From Anas platyrhynchos (lineage: Eukaryota; Chordata; Aves; Anseriformes; Anatidae): a stretch of DNA of 64,000 nucleotides. Positions 10,938-21,765 of this stretch are shown here, piece by piece; the stretch's first letter is position 1, and each line of letters begins with the position of its first letter. The stretch covers positions 31,529,001 to 31,593,000 of the forward strand of contig NC_092591.1 in NCBI RefSeq assembly GCF_047663525.1, in the 5' to 3' direction. The notes below the pieces were generated by a model. The model did no database searches and was not told the DNA's origin. It saw only the letters and a program-made list of their open reading frames with translations. Position numbers and translations under genes: made by a program.

Positions 10938-13900
10938 CTGGAGTGGCAAACAAGCCCCCGTTAGCACGAGAAGACCCCGACATCTTCTCAATACACACAT
11001 CGCCAACTGCAACCACTAAAACCTCCCGTGAGGGCCCACCACCTTTATTCCTGAAGGGTTTTTGATGCTGGGATTGCACATGGCAGGGATTTGCAAGCAA
11101 GACCAGAAGGGGAATTTGTTGGACTGGGCAAAGTGATGGGTGGAGGCTGCAACCAAACACATCTGATGTGGACAAGGGGAGGATGAGGGCCACCACGGTT
11201 GCAGGGCTGCATGGGAAGTCATCACAGGACTCTCCATTCCCTACAATCATTTTGGAGGTAAACTCTCCAAAATGTCATTTTTCTGAGACAAACAACTCAA
11301 TTGATATTTCAAACATGACAGATTAAGGCTGGTGGAAGAGCAGGGGTGTCCTCCAATGGCAAGTGAGGTTGCCCCGTCAATGTTTGCCAGGGTCAGCCAG
11401 TGGTGTGAGCTCACCTGCCCCGCCGTGTCAAGGATCTCGAAGTGCACCATCTCCCCATCGATGACAGCCATGTGCCTGTAAATCATTTCTGGAGGAGGAC
11501 AGACAGAAAAGCACAGGGGTGAGAAGCCCTCAGGTGGAAAACAACAACCAAGGCTGCCTTGATGCAAACCCTGCTGGAGAAGTCCATTTTCACCTACTGT
11601 AACCCACAGCCTACGTGGCCTCCAGCTCTAATGCAGCTCTCTTGCCCTGGCCCTGTCTCTTCCAGCACAAAACATGCCATGAAACACCCCAAGCTTCATA
11701 TTCCTCATTGTGTCATTGCCCTTGAGCTGCTGCCGTTTGAGCCTGGCAAAGCCCAGATTGCTGCCAATTTTATTTCAGTGTGTGGCTGAGTGCATTGAGC
11801 CCCACGGTGGGACTGAGCAGCAGGCAGAGAGGAGTTCCAGAGAGGAAAAACAGATTTCACTTTTTTTTGGGAGAAAAATGTTGTTCACCATAGCACACAT
11901 CCACTCTTTCTGGAACATTTCTGCTGGGATCTGACTTAAGTACCCCCAAAAACTCAAATCCAACGCAAAACAAAACACAACTAGAGGACAGGAAAGCACC
12001 GGCCACTGATCCAGGAGATACCTCCTCCCAGCTACCTGCATGCTTGTGCAATGCTGACGTCCTGTCCCAGCAGGTTTTGCCTTAACAAAACACCAAAAAA
12101 AAAAAAAAGAGGAGGGACACAAGAGCTGCCACGAGGACCAGTGGCTCTGACCAGGTTGAGGAGGAGCAAGCGAAGGTGGTGGGTTTGAGGGTGGTGCCGC
12201 TGAGCGAGCAGCAGCAGCACCAGCAGTGAGGAAAAGGACTTCACCTACCTAGCGTTGGGTCATAGTCTCCAATGAACCTCCTGGTGATGAATCTTACGGT
12301 CAGTGCTGTTAATAAAATGACAAAACAACAAACCCAGTTATGATTGTCAGAGCAAACCGTGCAGAAATATTGGCTGATGGAGGCAGGAGGAATGGAGCAA
12401 AGACCTGCCCCAGCGGGGACCAGGAGGCCATATCCCAGCTAAAATACTTCCAGAGGACCCAGCACCATGCTGATGGGAATTCATCTGCCTTATACAAGGG
12501 CCAACACAGAGCAGGTGGGGGTGACCCAGGACATTTGGTGCCCTCCCCAGCAGAGGGGACACTGCTGGGATGCTCCAGGAAGAGGACGAAGTCTGTGCCC
12601 AGATCAGACATCAGCCATGAAAACACCCTCCACATCAACAAAACTCAGCATCACAGCCTTAGAAAGCAGCGGCAGCCCCTTGGGACTCTGCTAACCCAAT
12701 CTCTTGCCTGGCCAGAGCTCAGCAGCCTCTCCCACACTGCTGCTGTCAGAAACGTCCCCTCGGGGCACGTGGACGAAAAGTGGCTCCTGCCTGGTGGCCG
12801 GGAGCAAAGTGCAAGCCAGGGAAACCCAACCCCACAACCCCTGCCTTTTGCGCGCAGCTTACAGTCAGGTTTGATAAACTGCTCCTTCTGGCCCTGAATC
12901 CTACAGAGATTTATGCACGTGCTGAGCTTTATGCCGGGTGAGTGATGCCCTTGGTGGCCTCCAGCCAAGTGCTTTCCAAATGTGAGCTCAGTGCGTTGGC
13001 GAGCCACCGCAGGGCCAGGCTCCCCCTCTACATCACCACCACTGGCGGTCTGACTGCCTGGATGGGTCTCACGAATCTCAGCCCTGTTTGTTTAACCTGA
13101 CCCAGGCATATTGCAGGGAGGAATTAAAGCCATTGGCACCAAATCTGGTGAAATTCGTCTCAAAAGGAGCATCGCAGGGCATGGCTAGCCGGGAGGGATG
13201 CGCTGAGCAACTCTGAGTGGGGTCTTCTTTACAGCAGCAACGTGCTGCAGCAAAACAAGCCCTGGAAAGGCAGTGCGTGCAATTAAACTGCTCTTATCCG
13301 ATTACCAGACCTCCCTGCAACACAGACAGGGAGATGCAAAGCCCAAATTATACTCTAGTGGCTGGCCAGGGTGGAGGTCTGCTGGTGCTGCAGGCTTGAC
13401 CATCCAAACACGGCAAGGGCTGGAAAAAAATCAGGCAAAAGTCATGCCTCTTGTCACCTCTCTCCATCTAGCCAGGTTGGGTGAGACAGAGCTCAGCTCC
13501 AGAGCACCCACAGATGCTCAAGCCCAAGTAAAGGCTTGTTCAGGGTGAGCTCTGCAAAAAACAAAACCAAGAAACCAACAAACACCTCAATGAAGAGATT
13601 CCTGAAAGGGAAATAAGGTATGGCAAAAGCTTTCCCTTCGTGCAGAGCCTCTAGCTGGGGTGTTTCCAGCAGCAGGGACAGCAGATAGTGCTGGTGAATA
13701 GCCAGGAACAGGAAACAGGAAAAAAAGCAACAGCTCTTTGAGCACAGGCACAAGCTGGAGGTACCAAACACCCACTGGCCAGAACTTACTTGTCGTCGCT
13801 GCTAACAGAGCTCCAATGGAGGAGACAACCTCTGGCTTCTGGGGTGTATTTTCCATACTCACTTCTTACCCACAGCCTCCACCACCCCACAAAAAGCTGT

Positions 13901-16900
13901 GAGGAGGTTGAGATGCTCTGGGAGACACTAGAGACCCAAGGATGAGCAGGACATACAAGCCCCAGTGCTCAGCTGGCGTCCATTTAGCAGGAGCTGAGAA
14001 CTTGCCCCTGGGGCTAGAAAGTTTCTTCCTCCAGCAGGGGAAAGTCCTGGCACAGAGCCTGTGACTGCAGAGAGCAAGCATCACCAGGGGGCATTAACTC
14101 GTTAAAGTGGCCCCTCTAATCCAGGATGGGATAAGTGCCAGGGCCCCAGGGTCAAGGGCTGGAGGTGGTTTGGTGGAGACCTGGCCAGGGACTTGTGTGT
14201 GCGCCAGGACTGATGAGAAACCCCACAGCTCTGGCTGATGGGGGTAATTAGGGAGCATAGTCTTCAACAGCAATACAACAAAGCTGTGGGGCTGACCCAG
14301 CAAGGGGGAGTTCCCAATGTGTTTCAGTGCCCTGCTCAGAAACCATCATGGAGCTGTGCCTTCCTATCAGCAGGAGCATCGGACGGTCTCAGACAGAGCC
14401 AGCCATGGGTGAGCTCCTGCAAGAGCCCTTTGTCTGGCCAAAAAAAAAAAAAGAAGACAAACCCAAAGTGTTATTTTTGCACTTGGCTTCTTTTCCACGC
14501 TCACTCTCTGGACATCTTTTCAGTCCTTAGGAGCTGATCCATGCGCCCACGGCCACAGATGTTCAAAGAAAAATGGTCCGTGCAGCATCTTGTAGGCAAC
14601 ATCTTCTCAGTGCAGCTGCTGTGAAAATGCTCTGTTGGTGCCTCGGTGTGATTTTTGGTGCAGACAGAGAAAGGGTCTGGAGGCTGGATGGAGCACAGCT
14701 AATGTAAGTGATGCTTAAGCCCTTGAAGGTGGTTGTGATGGTAATGGTTATGGACGGGAGCGAAAGGCAGCGGAGAGGCTGAGAGATGGCTTGGAAAGAG
14801 AGGCAATAGGAGCGAAAAGTGAAAATGGTGGAAAATGAGTAGGAATAGAGGGCACGGAAAGAAAAAAAAAAAAAAAAAAAAAAGAAAAACAGAACAAGTC
14901 AACAAGTCAGGAGCTCAGAGCCCCAGGAAAGGCAGGATGAAGAGGCTGCACGTAGGGCGCCAGCACAGCAGGAGGAGGAAACAGAGCCAGGAGCGCAAAG
15001 GGAGAACAAAACACACTGAACCTAGGACATGGCATTAAACCCTCCTGGTTACAAGAAGCCGATAAAAAGCTCCCAGCCAGCAGGACTGGTGTGCTCCCAT
15101 GCCAAGGAGACATTTGCTTTTTGCCCACAAGCTCAGGGAGAGTTTGGCCCAGCCATTCATCGTGTTGAATGGTGTCCCACATCTTACGAACGTGCCTGGC
15201 TCCTGCTTTGGGGATTCAGCATCCTTCCACCTTTCAAGCAGCCCCTGAGTTTCAAACCCTGCCTGTCAGAGAAAGGATTTGATGACATAAACATGTCATT
15301 TAGCAAAATTGCTCTGCAGAGAGCAAGGACCCCGCAGGAGGCATGCAGCAGCATCCTTAAAGAGGGACCCAAATCGTCAGGGGGAGAGGGAGGCAGGTCA
15401 GTCCTGATTTCTAGAAAGCACCTAATCCCATGTCGCATGTTCAGCAGCCATCCGAAGCTGGTGTGCATGGTGTTGTATGAGAAGAGGAGCCAATTAAATT
15501 GATTAAAAATTGGCTCGGGTGCAAACATTTGGGCGAAGCTGCCAGTCAGGAGAAGGGGATGAAGGCAGCAAGGCGCGAGCACGTCCAAGCAGCCATATAT
15601 GGAGTTTTTTTTTCCCCCATCTTGAACATAAATAACCTCGGAGAGGGCTCTCTTTGGAGAATCCTGGTGCAGATAAGGTTAATTTGGTCTCTCTACGTGG
15701 TTAAGGGGATGCTGTGATGCCCAGCTAAGCCACGTTGCAGGGACTGGCTGGCCACCTCGGCGGCTGCCCGGTGCCCTGTGCGCCCACGTGCTGAGCTGTT
15801 TATGCTGCTGCATAGCACATCCCTCTTGTGAGCGGAGCAGCTTACAACATCAATTCATCTTTGGGCCGTGTTTTGTAAGCAGAGCTTCCCTCTGAAGTGC
15901 AGCAAAGTTTACACTGGCTAGGATCAGCAGCAGAAGGCAGGAGATAACGCCGGAGAAGGGCTGGATTTACAGCCCCCCGCAGGTGATTTATGCAGCCTGG
16001 ATCTCACGGCTACTGATGGGGTTCAGCCACAGGCCTGTCCCCAAGCTCATCCCTGCTCAGAGGATTCAGGACCTCAGGTCACTTTGTCCCACTTACGTGG
16101 GGCTGCTTAGATGCCTCCCTGGGAGGCTGGATTTGAAGTTTTCCAAACTGCCCCAGAGAGTCAAAGCGAGCTTCTTTCCCCCCTTTTGTAGCTGTCCAGA
16201 TTTTAATTGCTCTTTAGATTAGAAACAAGTCTCAGGCCGTGGCCCCTTCAGCCCCCAAACCTGGTTTCTGCATCCAAACCCAGCCATGAGGCTCCTTCCT
16301 TAAAGCCCTGGCAGCCCTTGGTGCCCCCTGTCCTGCTGCCAGGGGGATGCAAGCAGCTCGCCCGCGTGGTGCTGCAGCCCAGGGCCTCCTGTCTGTCAGC
16401 ACCGGCAGCTTCGTGGCTGCAGGATGGGCTCCTGAGACCTGGCCTTCAACCCCACATGAACAGCAAATCCCTCTCACCCTGACCAAACCTTCCGCAAGCA
16501 GATCCAGCCTTGAAGTCAGTCCGGAGCAACATGCCTGGGCTGCAAGTGGGACGAAACGCCAGCTGAAAGTCCGCTTCAATTCCCCCGATCCCCTTTCCCA
16601 AAACGGGGCACCCCTGCCCTTCTCACTCCTCCCTCTCCAGGCTCCATCCCAACACAGGGTCTTTTCAGGCTCATGGCCCATTACCAGGGCATCGATGCGA
16701 TGCTGCCACGCTCTCCCCAATGTGCAGCACAGCACCCGTGGGGACAGAGGTGGGGAGATCCCTGTGCTGAGGTGACATGACATCCCTCCTTTGGAAATTC
16801 GGCAGCGAGGGCAGGATGCTGCCGACACGTCCCTGTGGATGTTCCCAGTCCCTCCCTGCCTGGAACAAGCCAGGCATCGATCACCTCCCTCTGCCCTGGT

Positions 16901-18042
16901 CCCTGCAACCAGCACCCAGGGCCCCCTCTGCTCCTCCTGCTGGCAAGGATTTCGGCCAAGGCTGAACAACCCCCCTGTTCCTGCTCCCAGCTGGGCTGCA
17001 TGGCTGCTCCTTCAGGTGAATTCGGCAGAAAATATTCCTGCAGCTCAAATTTACCTGCCTGGAGAAAGGCAGGTGCGCTGCTGCTGAGTTTTGCCCAGTT
17101 TTTAATCACAGCAGACTTCTGCTTTTTAATTCTCTGCCGAGAGCACCGGGCCTAGGGAGTCCTTATTTAGGCATTTAGCCTCAATATTCACTTTGATTTC
17201 TGGAGTGTGAGCTCCTGGTCTCTAATCGGGACCTCGGCGGCACCTCCTATCCAGCAAGCGGGGCAAACAGCAAATTTATTTTTTTCCCCTAACCCAAGGA
17301 AAGAGGAAGGCAAGAGGCTGGATGGTTACTGTATATGGAAACGCGACGTGGACGGCACAGACAGCTAAAGCTGCTGGCAGCAAGCCTGGCGGAGGTGCCA
17401 CCGCCACGGCCCCCGTTCAAGGTTGTGCCTTTGGTGGAGTTGCCCTGTCCCCAAGGACGTGGCAGCACTGTCCCCAGCCCCGGTGCTGCCAGGACTTCCC
17501 CTGTCTGTGACCGGCACCCTTGGGTGCTGCAGGAAGGGCGCGGGGGCAGCTGCCAGCCCTACAGGGGGCCAAGGGGAGAGTTGTGTGCCCCCAGCTCCGC
17601 ACCCCAAAATCCCCCACCCGTCAGCTACAGATGGAGAGTGCAGGGAGAGAGAGTTTGCCAGGAGGAAAAGTTAATTGCTCTCTGCTGCGAGGGGCTCCAC
17701 AGACCCCGCTATTTCCCTACAGACACCCAGCAACCCCCAAACCTCAGCCCGCCGAGCGGCCCCCGCAGCTCCAACAGGACACCCCAACCCAGCGCCCTGC
17801 TTGTAGAGCTGCCCAGCTGCAAACCCCAAAGCCGAGCGGCGACCCTCTTCCACAAAAATCAAAGAAGGGGGCTGAGGAACGAGGGGTTCCCCTGGGGACA
17901 CGCTCCCCATCCCACCGCCCCGGCCGGGACCCCCCTCTTTCCTACCTGTCTTGCCCACCGCGCTCTGCCCCAGCACGACCAGCCGCAGGGTGCGGGCAGG
18001 GCTCAGGCTCACCGAGCGCCGCAGGGGCCTCGGGAAGCTCAT
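10452..18042 (-). CDS. RERG/RASL-type Ras-family small GTPase, complete four-exon coding gene (span)
   Basis: The coding segments are 18042-17946, 12305-12249, 11488-11415 and 10937-10452. They join in frame (714 nt) to give 237 residues. All GTPase motifs are visible: P-loop GQSAVGKT (25-32), switch I YDPTLE with the Mg-binding Thr50, switch II DTAGQ (72-76), NKKD (138-141) and an STR in place of SAK (168-170). WGDGFAVVYSVTDR (89-102) and the overall layout resemble RERG and RERG-like proteins, which act as GTP-binding growth or signalling modulators. There is no CAAX box; the protein ends DYIPE, so it is probably soluble or bound to membranes by other means. A roughly 45-residue tail after the G domain is rich in Lys, Arg and Ser. 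The start at 18042 gives a family-like length. An in-frame upstream ATG at 18186 would add 48 Pro/Ser/Arg-rich residues encoded by a GC repeat. The exact orthologue is not certain, so no symbol is given. Confidence 0.85.
10938..12248 (-). other. Introns 2 and 3 of the small GTPase gene (around exon 3)
   Basis: Intron 3 (10938-11414) and intron 2 (11489-12248) have standard GT/AG ends. Exon 3 at 11415-11488 separates them. A short A-run lies at about 12095-12107; nothing else was recognised. Confidence 0.8.
11415..11488 (-). CDS. Small GTPase exon 3 (residues 52-76, switch II)
   Basis: The acceptor is CCTCCTCCAG and the donor GGGCAG|GTGAGC. It encodes EMIYRHMAVIDGEM and ends FEILDTAGQ, the Ras G3 motif with its catalytic Gln76. 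Confidence 0.92.
12249..12305 (-). CDS. Small GTPase exon 2 (residues 33-51, switch I)
   Basis: The acceptor is TTATTAACAG and the donor CTAG|GTAGGTG. The 57 nt encode ALTVRFITRRFIGDYDPTL. The phase matches exons 1 and 3. RERG has a closely similar segment, LVVRFLTKRFIWEYDPTLE. Confidence 0.9.
14862..14883. repeat. Poly(A) tract, 22 bases
   Basis: Homopolymer seen directly, inside intron 1 of the GTPase gene. Confidence 0.95.
15593..15602. promoter_or_regulatory. Perfect CArG box (CCATATATGG), candidate SRF site
   Basis: The sequence is an exact CC(A/T)6GG palindrome, the consensus for serum response factor. It lies 2.3 kb inside intron 1 of the GTPase gene. A single motif can occur by chance, so a regulatory role is inference. 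Confidence 0.35.
17946..18042 (-). CDS. Small GTPase exon 1 (residues 1-32, P-loop)
   Basis: It runs from ATG (18042-18040) to AAG ACA G, followed by the donor GTAGGA. It leaves phase 1 and carries GQSAVGKT at its 3' end. It sits in CpG-rich sequence. Confidence 0.85.
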
Positions 18043-18118
18043 GCCGGGGCTCCGGGGCTCCCAAAGTCCGGGGCTCCGAGGCTCCGAGGATCCCAAGCTC
18101 CGGGGCTCCGCGCTCCGC
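18043..18118. repeat. GCTCCG-rich degenerate tandem repeat just upstream of the GTPase start
   Basis: GGGGCTCC and GAGGCTCCG units recur about seven times with variable spacing. On the minus strand, in frame with the GTPase, they read as repeated EPRSPG / EPRSLGS, so the upstream start at 18186 would add a repetitive N-terminus. Confidence 0.8.
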
Positions 18119-18186
18119 CGGCCGCGAACCGGCGGCTCCGCCCCGGGGGCCGGGCAGGGCTGGGAGGCTGGCGAGGGGATGCTCAC

Positions 18187-18208
18187 CTCCTCCTCCTCCT
18201 CCTCCTCC
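18187..18208. repeat. (CTC)n triplet repeat, about seven units
   Basis: A perfect CTC run seen directly, continuing into a C/T-rich tract to about 18235. Confidence 0.9.
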
Positions 18209-21200
18209 CCCCTCTCTTCCTCCCCTCCTCGCCTCTTGGCACCTCTCCATCAGCTCGGCTTTGCCCCGCGCCCCGTTTTGCAGCGGGAGGCCGTAGCCTC
18301 CAGAGGTCCTAGGGAAAGGGAATGGGACCTCTGCAGGAAACGGTGGCTGAGTTGTTGGTTTTAAGAAGACTTTCCGCCAAGTCTGGAACCACATCTTGCC
18401 TGTGCTTTGGTGTGGCAGCACTGTGAGAGATTTCAGTAACAGGGCACGGGCATATCTGTGAGCAAGAGGCATGCGTGCACGGATAATTGTGGGCACAGGC
18501 GAGGTGCAGCCACGCAGAGCAGCAGCTGCAGCGGACGAGGATGTACACGGGGGGTGCACACCCAGCCCCAAAGGCAGCAGGGTGCTGGGATGAAGGGAAA
18601 AGACCTGCAGCAGTTCAACCACCTTCAGCAGGCTCTAGGACAATGCTTGCATGTGCGGTGCAGATGCACGGCTGACACCAGCACCCCAAAATCCTACAGG
18701 AGAGATGCGACCAAGGCTGCAGAGCAGCTGATCAGCCCTGCTAGGGCTCCAGCCTCCTTTTGGAAGGCTTCAGTCATTCCTTGGTGACGGGGCAGTTTGC
18801 CTGAGAAGCTCCAGTGACTTCACTTGCAGCAGCACACAGATCACCTCGGCCTGTGCTAACGGTGACAGTCACCTCACCCAGTATTTATGGCCTGAATTTA
18901 CAACCTCCACCTCGTGTCAAAGATAAACGCCGCTGATGCCTGCACAGGACATGACCTCAGACGGAGAGGAGGGTCATCCGAAGCATTCCTGCCACCAGTG
19001 GAACCACCGAAGCCCTCCCTGGGAAGAGGGCCCTGGATAAAACAAAGAGCATCTTCAGGGCAAGCCCAGGAAAGGAACAGGAGGATTTCACAATTCCTTC
19101 TGTGGCACCAGCCCCTTGCATTCCCCATGCTCGTGCACCACTTCCCCAAGGCTGACAAGAAACACATCTGCAGCCTGACTACATCTGGAGCCCAGAAGAC
19201 AACGGCAAGAGCTCCAAACCTCAGATTTCAGGACAAAAGCTTCTACCCAGCTGGAGAGGGGGGGCGTCAAGAAAAAGAAGGCTTCCTTATGTCCCTCTCC
19301 TATTTTTAGTCCCATTTCCTAAGGAAATGAGATGCCTGTAATCAAACCCTCTCTCGCCTGTCCCTGTTCAGCGCAGTTGTTGAGTAGATTGGCTGACTTC
19401 AGCCAAACCTGACAGCGCTGTGTGCTCTGGGTAAATCCCAGATATATTTTTACATGCATTTATCCCAACTTGTGGCAAATGCATCCAGGAGCCACCTCCC
19501 TCTTGGCAGGTGCTTAAAACTCCCCTTTGCTCCTCACAGTACGCCCACTGCCAGCTCTGCTCAGCTGAAGCTCAGATAAAGTGCCACTAACAGCCAGGTG
19601 GGTCGAGGCTGGGTCCCTGTTCCTCCATCAGCTCCGCAGATAAACCAGACCTGGGCAATTTCCTTGCAGGCTGGTGTCTGGCGAGCTCTCCTGGTGGAAG
19701 ATGAGAGTCAACCACCTCTGTGCCCGTCCTTCCTCAGGCTGTAACAGCAGGAGATTGGTATCTGTCATCAGGGCTGTTACACCAATCTCCACAATCTCCA
19801 AGCACGAAGTCTGCAAGAGGTTGCGCCTTCCAATTGTTTTTTGTTTTTTGGTTTTTTTTTGGTTTGGTTTTTCCCCAACAAATTGGAATTGATGAGCTTT
19901 CACCAGCTGCGTTGCATCATACTGCTGCAGCGTTTTGTAGAGCCAGTCCTGGGTTTGTCACAGCTTCAGCTCCCTGCCCAGTGACAGATTCGTAGCCCTG
20001 GGTAGGACTGAAGGTGAACCACAGAGCTGTGCTCAGCTGCAGTGGCCAGAGAGCATCGGGGGGAACAGGCTGGCAAAGGCAAAGTCTGGCTGCAACACTG
20101 GAGCTCTCCTCCTCCTCCCTCAAAAAAACTGTCAGAGATGTTTCTAGGTGCAGATATTTGGAAGATCAAATGGAAGAACAATAATAATGTTAAAAAAAGC
20201 CTTCCCACTTGCAGAGCTGGTCCACTGAAAGACCTGATGTATGCCCAGCAATGGAGTGAAGAGTGAATGATGCTGTCATGTCTTTTTACTCCAAGACCTA
20301 CCCTCAAGGAAAATCTACGTGGCTCTGCTACGATGTCCAGCAAGCGATGAGATCCTAGGTTGGACTCAAGGATTCTTCTTCAACACGTCTTTCAGGCTGG
20401 TTTCTTCTGGTGCCCATCCAGGTCCTCTCTTTGCATAGGTCCTCTCTTTTGCATAGGATCAGCCAAGACACATTTAACTTAAATCCTTTGTAAACCCTGA
20501 AAAGGTTTCTCAGAAGCAGACTGAAGGCAAGGAAGGCTGCAGGGTGAGCTCAGCCCTGCTTTACACAGAAGAAACCACACAGGAGATCATAGTAGATGGT
20601 CTCAGCTTTGAGAGGGCACCTTTCAGCTCTGGGGTGGCCAGATGCAAAGTCCGTCAAGCTCATGAAACAGAGCCCTAGGCAATGACCAAACTTCAGTCCT
20701 CTGACCCTCAACAGCCTCATTTTCTAAATCTCTAACATATATTTAACTCGTACCAGTAAACCCAACAGTATGCCTAGAGGCCCATGTGTGCACACAAGGG
20801 CAGCCATCTCCGAACCAGCTCCGCAATGTGGAGGTGTTATCAAAACCCTGCTCTTGCAGCACAGCCCGTGGAGGAACTGGGGAGAGGTGCTGCCTCTGCT
20901 ATGAGCATCTCCCCTACTTTATAACCTTTAGGAAAGAGCTCGTCAGAGTCCACCCAAAACTATTTGGTGCTAAGCGTTTAAATCCAGCCAAGGGTAGGGT
21001 GATGCTACACACCCAGAGCTCTGAAGGCAAAACGTTTCTGGCTAGCTTGCATCCAATTTCCTCCCCTCCCTCCAAACCCGTTTTCACTTTTCTCAAGAAC
21101 AGGGACAGGAGCAGACTGACCCAGAGTTTGGGTAAATTTGTTTCTTTTTTCTCCTCAATTCAAGTCAACAAACCTACGCACTGCATTTTGCACGGCTGTG

Positions 21201-21748
21201 CTCACCTCCAGCCCCGGGAAGTGCTGGCCTGGAGGACTGGTCAATGGCCACATCCAGCTCCAGACCCTCCTGGAGAGATGAGAAGCAGAAAGCACCTCTT
21301 GGGGAGAAAACACTCCCACGGTCCTGTGTTTGCTGGAGACTTTTTGGATGGACGACAATGGAAACACAGCCTTATCACCTGATCACTGAATAAACCACCT
21401 CCGGCATAACAAAGCACCTGCAGCAAAGCCAGATGGGGTAGGTGGGGTGGATATTGCTTTCTGTTGAAATATTTGGGACCAGGCTAGTCCACATTTGCAG
21501 TTTTGTTGTGTTTGTTTGTTGTTTGTTTTGTGTTTTTTTTTTAAGACAGGGAGTTTGCACTGGGAAAGAGGCCAAATTCACTCATGAATCATGTCCCTGC
21601 AAACAAAGAACCAGAAGTAAAAAGTCATCCTAAAGCAGACCGAACACAATTACCTCAAGCCCCAGAGCACGGGATTCCTATAACATGGTCCAAACTAAAT
21701 CCCTGGCTATCACTGGCTATTTTGAGAAGAGAAGAAAGAAGAAGAATT

Positions 21749-21765
21749 AAAAAAAAAAAAAAAAA
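21749..21765. repeat. Poly(A) tract
   Basis: Homopolymer run, followed by A-rich sequence with interspersed C to about 21789. Confidence 0.92.

Larger units (their letters stand above)
12306..17945 (-). other. Intron 1 of the small GTPase gene
   Basis: This is a 5.6-kb intron with no coding exon seen. It contains a 22-base A-tract at 14862-14883 and a perfect CArG palindrome at 15593-15602. An AT-richer patch around 15.26-15.52 kb, with several TAAT/ATTA cores, stands out from GC-rich flanks. The 16.2-17.9 kb part is GC-rich with long open frames on both strands and no recognisable protein. Confidence 0.75.
17950..18300 (-). promoter_or_regulatory. CpG-rich 5' region of the small GTPase gene
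   Basis: Dense CG dinucleotides and GC content surround exon 1 and extend upstream to about 18.3 kb, typical of a CpG-island promoter. No TATA box was identified. It includes the GCTCCG-rich array and a CTC triplet array. Confidence 0.55.

Noticed and set aside
17335..18312. Plus-strand open frames of 325 and 258 codons
   Set aside because: Antisense to GTPase exon 1 and its CpG island; high GC suppresses stops. The composition (Pro, Arg, Gly) is low-complexity.
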